A stretch of 64,000 nt of DNA from Linum tenue (taxonomy: Eukaryota > Streptophyta > Magnoliopsida > Malpighiales > Linaceae): NCBI GenBank assembly GCA_946122785.1, contig CAMGYJ010000011.1, positions 55,974,449 through 56,038,448 of the forward strand, given 5' to 3'. Each line of letters starts with the position of its first letter. Within the stretch, counting starts at the first letter, position 1. Below are positions 57,656 through 64,000 of this stretch, in pieces. Below the pieces are notes generated by a model. That model worked only from the letters and a program-made list of their open reading frames with translations. It was not told the origin of the DNA and did not search any database. Made by a program: the position numbers and the translations under genes.

Positions 57656-59679
57656 ATGGTGATGCAAACCAGCCTGAGGGAAGCCATGAACGCCCGAACC
57701 ATCACCGGCTCGCCCACCGCCACCCACGCCGGGCAGACCATGGTTCTGGCCCACGGGTACGGGGCGGACCAGTCGGCCTGGGACCAAATCCTCCCGGCGC
57801 TCTCCCAACACTACCGGGTCGTGGTCTTCGACTGGAGCTTCTCGGGCGCCGTGAAGGACCCGGACTTCTTCGACCCGGCCCATCACGCCACGTACGAGGG
57901 CTACGCGGACGACCTCGTTGGGCTCATCGACGAGATGGGCCTGGAGTCCGTCGTCTTCGTGGGCCACTCCATGGCCGGGATGATCGGATGCATTGCCTCC
58001 GTCAAAAGGCCGGAGCTCTTCAGCCGCCTCGTCCTCGTCGGCGCGTCTCCTAGGTAAACTGTTTTTGTAGATTTCCTTTTATCATTACGTTTATTTTTTT
58101 TATTAATGGTTTTTTTTCTCAACCATAAATAATTCGGTTTTGTCTGGTGTGTGAAAAAGTTGCTTTTCGTCCACAAAAGCTGGCTAGGTTTTTTTATGTG
58201 ATAATAATTTTTTTAATAATAAATTTATTTATTTGGCGGCTAGGATAAATAAGGGGCATATTAAATTTTCATCATAATAAGTATATAATATATATAGTAT
58301 GATAAATTGTTTTTATTAATGCCATAAAAGGGTGAGCTCACAATATTGGGAGAATATCAAGATTGTAGAAATATATTGGAAACTTTCTTTTTTATTGAAT
58401 ATAATGGTCCCAAAATACGATTATGACGTTTATACGAATAAAAAAAAATAAAAAAAAAATAAAAAACTCAATCGGATTTGATTGAGTGGTTGTTACATTA
58501 GATTTTGAATTCGCCTATAATCACAATGTCTACATATTATTCGTCGTAACCTGTTGAGAGTTAAGACACCGTATGAGGAGGGGAAAAAAAAGTAAAAGGG
58601 TTTCCTATGTAAAATTGTTTCATAGTTTTGCTTCTTCCCTGTAATTAATGAATACATATATAGCCGAACAAGTTTGGAACTTTGTTCCGGCCAGCTTAAC
58701 GCCGGCCGGCTGGAAGTATTGCCGACATTACCACGTCCATCCCATGTCTGTGTTTTGCTCTTTGTTTCTCAGCTGCTAGCATATGCAACGAAGGAATATC
58801 AACCGGCATGAACCCATAAAAATACTGTAGGAAAAAAAAACATTTTACAATATTAAGGTCGACTTGAGTTGCAAACAAATTTGAGTTGGGCTAGCTACTT
58901 AGGTAGAATTTCATAAATATACCGTTTTGATAGTAGTTTAATGATATTGAAAAGACTAGAACGTAAAATTGTAACTGTGCTGAATTCTATCTCGAGAACC
59001 TAACCGACATGGCGACGATAAAGATGATATGCGAGTGTGTGATTTAACACAATTTTTTGTTTTCAATCCAGCGAATTAACACAATTAAATCTTAGAATTC
59101 GCGGTTTCAATCGTTAAATGCACAAATTCATATGTTATTTACACTAGCTAGCATCTCAACTATTGAACCATGTGGTCACAAAGAAATTGTGAGAGGAACA
59201 CGAACTTTTTAGTGACCCCGCGAAGTTTACTTTTTGTGATCAGATACATGAACGACGAAGACTACCAAGGCGGATTCGACCGATCGGACATCGAGGGCCT
59301 CATGAGCAACATCGAGACCAACTTCACCAGCTGGACCCAGGCCTTCGCCGCCATGGTCGTCGGCGGGCACGCCCCCGCCGCCGTCGAGAAGTTCGCCGCG
59401 TCCCTGCGGCGGATGAGGCCGGAGGTGGCACTCGCCGCCGCGAAAACCGTGTTCTACTGCGACCACAGGGACGTGCTGGAGAAAATCACCACTCCGACCA
59501 CCATCGTCCAGACGACGCGCGACGTCGCCGTGCCGACGTCGGTGGCTTACTTCATGCAGGAGAGGATCAGGGGGAAGTCGACGGTGGAGATCATGGACAC
59601 CGACGGCCATTTTCCTCATCTCACGGTGCCGAAGGAGCTGCTTGGTTTGCTTGGCGGAGTTCTTGGGTTTGAAAGCTAA
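57656..59679 (+). CDS. D14/KAI2-like alpha/beta hydrolase (DLK-type, RsbQ-like)
   Basis: Receptor-type alpha/beta hydrolase related to the strigolactone receptor D14 and karrikin receptor KAI2. Exons 57656-58053 and 59244-59679; 277 aa. The single intron falls within SP(R)|YMND, the place used in D14/KAI2 genes. Family motifs: VLAHGYGADQSAW, GHSMAGMIGCIASVKRPELF, LVGASPR and YQGGF. The catalytic triad is complete: Ser105 in GHSMAG, Asp226 in TTRDVAVP and His255 in DTDGHFPH, so hydrolase activity is expected. The segment after strand 4 reads FDWSFSGAVKDPDFFDP, unlike the DNMGAG-type sequence I recall for KAI2. It therefore belongs to a D14-like (DLK) side branch and not to D14 or KAI2 proper. 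Ligand unknown. Exons are GC-rich; the 1.2-kb intron is AT-rich. Confidence 0.88.
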
Positions 59680-60098
59680 TTGATCACAAGTTGTTGTGAT
59701 CAGAATGTTGATTATTATACGACTAAACGTTTATATATTAATTAATTAATGTTAGGGTGTGTTTGGTTGGCTGTGTTTTGTTTTAGGGTTTTCTTTGTGT
59801 GTGTATGGATGTAGAGAGCAATTGGTATGGGTGATATATGAGATAAATAATGACATTGTTTTGTTTGTGGGTTCTCCATATCATTAATTACCTTTATCTC
59901 AACATTTCGAGTTATTTTGATAAGATTGGGTGTGATATAATATGGCATGGTAAGTGACATGTGTTTGAATCTTCATGGCTGATAATATAAGCAGTAATTG
60001 ATTTAAGGACAATGTATGTATGATGGGCGCATGAGTAAACTTCAAGCAGTGATTTGACTTTCGTTTGAGGGGCATGTCAGAGAATGATACATAATTCG
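59680..60098. other. 3' UTR and spacer after the hydrolase gene
   Basis: AT-rich with TTAATTAATTAA words; no gene. Confidence 0.55.
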
Positions 60099-60245
60099 TT
60101 TATGTATAATAGTTAGATATTGACGTACTTTTCTTTGAATAATATATAAGAATGAGTCGACCTAGTGGGTTTTTTTTTGTCTTTATGTAAAATAATTAGA
60201 TATCGACGTACTTTTCTTTAAACAATATATAAGAATGAGTCGACC
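60099..60245. repeat. ~85-bp direct duplication
   Basis: A block containing GACGTACTTTTCTTTGAATAA and TATATAAGAATGAGTCGACC occurs at about 60099-60160 and again at 60183-60245 with a few changes. The second copy abuts the hAT MITE. Confidence 0.85.
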
Positions 60246-60480
60246 CAGTGGTGGAGCTGTGTGTAGTTCAGGAAGGGCGACACCGCTATAGCCTCCCTCC
60301 AAGTTTGATTTTTAGGTTATAATTTGTATATTCATACCTTGAGAAACCATGGAAAGTGGTAGGATGGGGCTATTAGCCTCTCATCCTCCAAAGATTTAGG
60401 TTCAATCTTCAGAAATGGTTGTAATTTGCTATCTTCGGCCCCTCCCCACTCTAATTCCTTGGTTCGCTACTGAATCGACC
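60238..60480. mobile_element. Small hAT MITE with 8-bp TSD (one mismatch)
   Basis: Element 60246-60472 (227 bp). Left end CAGTGGTGGAGC; reverse complement of right end CAGTAGCGAACC. Flanks AGTCGACC (60238-60245) and AATCGACC (60473-60480) differ at one base. Termini of CAGTGG type are common in hAT elements. Confidence 0.7.
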
Positions 60481-60660
60481 TGTCCCCTCTTGTACCTGTG
60501 CAAATACTACTCAACCCGATATGTACTTAGTACGAGACGCGAATATAAATACTGGAGTACCCGCCCGCCTCATTGCGACCGGTCCGAGTTTATTGTGATG
60601 AACCGTAACCCACGATTCAAGGATTTTGCTTGTAACTCACAAGCGAGAGAAAGACGTTAG

Positions 60661-60940
60661 TGTCTATAAACCTTTGATTTATTTGATTGATACGAAACTA
60701 ACGTCAAACGTACATATTTATAGGCTTAGGAAATCCTAATACGTAACCTAATCCTACCCGAATACCCTTCACTACTCGGCTACCCCTAACCCAAAACATA
60801 CAAGGAAAACCCAAACCAAAAGGGAAGACACTCCTTGCCCAAATCCGAAAACAACCAAAAGCCCAAACCGAAAATACTCTCATCATATTGTATACACATT
60901 GATCCAATTAGAGGAGAATTCTGCTCCTTTGTATCTATCA
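60661..60940 (-). mobile_element. Possible solo LTR
   Basis: Read on the minus strand the block begins TGATAGATAC and ends TTTATAGACA (TG...CA). It holds a TATA-like CCTATAAATATG and an AATAAA word after it, which is LTR-like layout. No 5-bp duplication and no second LTR were found. Confidence 0.3.
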
Positions 60941-62166
60941 ATGCTTATCTTGATAGGTATACGTTCCCTTCGAAGTAATAAAGAAACGGTACTGCTTACT
61001 CAATGTGGTTGCGTAATAACTTTAGAGAATGAAGACAAATCGTCCCTTCTCGACATCAAAAGGCCATGAAGCAGCAAACGTGAGCGTATATGTATTATTG
61101 TACGTTGGGCTAGAAAGCTGATGAAGATTCCAGTAGTGATCAGAGCAAAAAGTAGATGAAAGCAACGTTATGGCAAGTAAAGTGGTTAATTAACCACTCC
61201 ATTAAGTCGCGGATTATGTTATTAATTATTACTTGTCCCTGTGCAACAATGACGCCAATTAAGTGGACTCGTGTTAATTATATATATACGGTGGGAGCTA
61301 CTACGTCCATATAGTCGTTTGCTATATTGTAAGTTAGGAGAAAGCTAGGTAGAAACCCTTTTTAAAATCACCGACATTGTATATAAGCTTATATACATTG
61401 TCGGTGATTCGTCGACGATAGATACAATATGTGTGCTAGAAGGACCTCTTAAGTAAGAAGTTTGAATCCTTCACAATGCTTTTGGTTTGATTTTGTGTCG
61501 TTTTGCTTATATGAGATTTGATAGAGTTGCACATTCCTTTCATAATTAGTTTGATTGTCTATTAATCACTGGTCGTGGCTACTAAATGTTCTTAACCCAT
61601 TTTTCCTTTCTTTTCCTTCTTGGATTATATATGATAATAAGGATAGCACATATTGTCCATCGGATAACATCATACCAATTATGCGCACGGCCATAAAATT
61701 TTCACACAACATTATCAATTATTCATTCACGTTCATTTATATTCACGTATAACATACTTTTTCACACACACACCACTTCTACAATATATAAAGTAAATGG
61801 AGGGTTACTGAGTGCGTGAAGAAATATGTCATATGCTCGAAAAATTTATAGGATTAGGTGAAAATCTAGCTTTTGTGTGTGAAATTGTGAATAAGGAACG
61901 TGAGCAAATCCCACGAAAATCTCAAAAGTTAAATTAAGCCCACAAGACCAAATTAACGAATGAGCCCAATAGTGCTTACGATTCACCAAACTATTCTATT
62001 TTTTCAATGGCCCACATTTCCCCCCTGAGGTCTCAAGGAAACTTGGAGGGCAGAGGAGAAAGCCCAAAAAGAAAACCGCTCTAAGCCCACTATGCTCCCT
62101 CTTCTTTATCATCACATCTTTCCCCAGTAGTTCAGTTGGGGACAGTGCAAAGCTATTTGCTTCATC
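60941..62166. other. Intergenic up to SLD5 3' end
   Basis: AT-rich. The main structure is a 44-bp near-perfect palindrome at 61366-61409. The last few hundred bases include the SLD5 3' UTR. Confidence 0.55.
61366..61409. repeat. 44-bp near-perfect palindrome centred on AAGCTT
   Basis: Arms of 22 bases (AATCACCGACATTGTATATA ...) are complementary except for one A/T pair. No loop: the centre is AAGCTT at 61386-61391. Confidence 0.9.
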
Positions 62167-63809
62167 TCAAACAAGATCGATCTTCCCGTTCTCTAAAGGC
62201 TTCTTTATGAACTTGTAGCATACAAAGGTAAGCAGATCCCGCTCCATTTCTGTTATCTCATGACTGCAATCAACGAAGGGATCCGAAATCGTTACCATTT
62301 TGAATAGGGGCATCTATACCTTTATGCTAAGTTTTACCAAGGTAGAATTTCTGCTAAGCATTTTACACAAAGAGCAATAGGGGAAGCTGATAAAAGTATG
62401 TACCTGTATTCAGGCTCAAAGTCAAGTCCAGAAATATACTGCCTTGCTTTGCAGATTACAAACGAATCCAGTCGTGGGGCCGGCACTGCAAATCAAATAC
62501 CAGTAGCCATCAATAACAATGAGCTTTGCTTGATTGCAGATATTGCTATCCTATCAAAAAGAAGAGATTCAAATATCCTACAAAGTGCTCATAAGGTCGA
62601 TCATAACTCCAATGGAAAGAAATGACACATTCAATGTTTACAAGAAACAGAAAAGACCCAGTTCCCCTAATCAAGCATCTTTTTTCTACTAGAGGGGGGG
62701 TAGGAAATCATCTTTACATCCACTAAGAGCTCAAGATTCACTTCAGAAGGAATTGCAAACCTATTACAGACAAGATCATACCAAGCTTAAGTCTACTGGA
62801 TACTTCATTTGGAGAATTCAATTCTAGAAACTGAAGATGCACACTTCTTCAGATGCTCTAAACTAGTAAAAATTCGGTTTTTGCAAAGAACGCATGTTAC
62901 CTAAAAACAACTCCTAGAGAGCTGAGGATACCGCAGAAATGATCACACAACAGGTAATGGAAGGGAGCCTAACATACAGCAGTAAATAACAATGTTGGAA
63001 GAACATCATTCATTTACCCATGTCATCCTCTTCACTTGCTGCAGACTGCTTGAGCTCAGAATTGTAGTCAGTGGGCAGTTTCGATAGAACCGTCTCCTTG
63101 AGATGAGCTCTCAGATCATCTCCGCAGCTATAGTTGTAACAGTAAAACATTAAAAACATGGATTGAATTTGAACTCATCGTGCCAAGAATTCAGATTAAA
63201 TATAAGGCAAAAGCAAAGCATTCACCTAGCAGCAAAAGTTTGTTCCTCGTCCGAGAGCCGGTTAAGAGACTCGTCAGTCTTCAGAATATGGAAGATGTAC
63301 TTCTCAATCTACATCACAAATTGCACTGATTCAGCATAAACTCTACACTAAGGACCCCAAACCCTAAACCCAGAATTCCTACAGTAAAAAGATTGTACCT
63401 TCTGGAGGCGAACACGAAGATACGATCGCAAGAGAAACTGGGTTCTGTCCAAGTCCATCTGGTAAAGCGACATGGTGAGGGGATCTTCACCGTCTGCTTC
63501 AGATGCCTCCACATTTTGTTCCTGTAAAGACGATCGATGGGGTAGGAAATGAGAACAAATTGGGTACAAAGCAACCCAATTTTCCCCCAATTGGAGAAAG
63601 CTAAGGGCTTTACATATAAAAAAAAGTCATACCGCTAATTCAATTTGCTCTTTGATGCGGTGAACCAGAGCAGCTTCGTACTGAAGAATCTCGGGAGCAG
63701 CCTTCTCGTTTCGCCAGGCTCGCTTCAGTAGATCGACGTCGGTGGTGGAAATGAACGTTTCGTAATCGTCAGTGAAGCTCGTCGAGCCTTCTCCGGTGCC
63801 GGAATCCAT
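62167..63809 (-). CDS. SLD5: GINS complex subunit SLD5
   Basis: Subunit of the GINS tetramer (SLD5-PSF1-PSF2-PSF3), part of the CMG replicative helicase needed for DNA replication initiation and fork progression. Six exons on the minus strand: 63633-63809, 63399-63521, 63226-63308, 63018-63127, 62404-62485, 62167-62263; phases close, 223 aa, the normal size. Start MDSGTGEGSTSF. The alpha-helical A domain carries LKRAWRNEKAAPEILQYE, MDLDRTQFLLRSYLRVRL, QKIEKYIFHILK and LSDEEQTFAARCGDDL. The B domain follows the acidic SEEDDMVPAPRLDSFV and ends FIKKPLENGKIDLV, a typical SLD5 C-terminus. An E2F-like site lies upstream (see separate entry). Confidence 0.95.
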
Positions 63810-64000
63810 CCTAGGTTTTCACTGCCTGTCTCTCGTTTCCCCCACTAAGATTTCGGCTTTACAGATTTGGGGAAGAAGAAGACGACTTGAAATTAGCGGG
63901 AACTAGGGACTTTGCGCGCCCTATCCTTCCTGGGCCCTTGCTCTAATCAAAGCCCAGAAAGTCCCAATGGCCCATCAAAGTACTGTCTACCTTCAGAAAG
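63810..64000. other. SLD5 promoter/leader, window end
   Basis: Presumed leader and proximal promoter of SLD5 on the minus strand. A repeated GGGCC/CCCA pattern near 63930-63975 (TGGGCCC, AAGCCCA, GGCCCAT) resembles site II-type elements common in plant cell-cycle and ribosomal gene promoters. Confidence 0.4.
63896..63903 (-). promoter_or_regulatory. E2F-like site upstream of SLD5
   Basis: On the gene strand GTTCCCGC lies about 90 bp before the ATG; it matches the plant E2F consensus TTTCCCGC except for the first base. E2F control is usual for GINS/MCM genes, so the site is plausible. Confidence 0.4.

Noticed and set aside
63355..63375. Interstitial telomeric array
   Set aside because: Only one or two telomere-like units; too short to be a telomeric tract.

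Overview
The window is plant nuclear DNA, most likely from a dicot. Genes are split by many short GT-AG introns, intergenic DNA is AT-rich, and the proteins belong to plant-specific families: NaKR/HIPP metal-binding proteins, VIN3-like PHD proteins, HCF101, D14/KAI2-like hydrolases and DUF538. LINE, Mutator (MULE) and hAT sequences are scattered between the genes. I cannot name the species from the sequence alone.

Nine host protein-coding genes and one tRNA gene could be reconstructed exon by exon. In order they are: the 3' part of a serine incorporator (SERINC/TMS) gene (+, 1-1885); an AGD14-type ArfGAP (-, 3548-8692); an MLN51/CASC3-like exon-junction-complex gene (+, 11377-14951); a NaKR-like HMA-domain gene (+, 19833-21609); an intronless DUF538 gene (+, 22806-23264); a VIN3-like Polycomb cofactor of VIL2/VEL1 type (+, 33315-36362); chloroplast Fe-S carrier HCF101 (+, 42711-45872); tRNA-Gly(GCC) (-, 47148-47218); a D14/KAI2-like alpha/beta hydrolase (+, 57656-59679); and the GINS subunit SLD5 (-, 62167-63809). 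For every host gene the exon phases close into a single frame, with one exception: the last SERINC intron has no AG where homology puts its acceptor. The genes belong to unrelated pathways (trafficking, mRNA surveillance, phloem/metal function, vernalisation and chromatin, plastid Fe-S assembly, butenolide-type perception, DNA replication), so this is an ordinary gene neighbourhood and not a cluster.

The mobile DNA is the most interesting part. Two MULEs lie about 105 bp apart. The first (37147-40916) is 3.8 kb, has a 9-bp target-site duplication (TSD), carries a transposase gene, and has ends built from arrays of short palindromes. The second (41041-42477) is a Pack-MULE with near-identical ~298-bp terminal inverted repeats (TIRs), a 10-bp TSD and a captured DnaJ-domain exon. 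Two hAT elements (28154-29205 and 29219-29679) sit back to back, each with a perfect 8-bp TSD. A small MULE-type foldback (55553-55793, 9-bp TSD) and a hAT MITE (60246-60472, 8-bp TSD with one mismatch) complete the clear cases. Three elements share a GGGGTCGTTTG terminus; one lies in the NaKR-like intron and one just upstream of the hydrolase gene. Decayed pieces include a LINE 3' end with an intact RNase H reading frame, an RPA70-like OB-fold pseudogene, and duplicated hAT transposase C-termini.

I did not find a clearly new biochemical system. The best leads are the palindrome arrays and inward-facing TATA boxes of the large MULE, the DnaJ-carrying Pack-MULE, a tandemly duplicated splice acceptor in the MLN51-like gene that would create a premature stop, a uORF split by an intron in the VIN3-like leader, the two GC-donor introns, and the anomalous SERINC acceptor. 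Percent identities and exon calls were made by eye, without alignment software.
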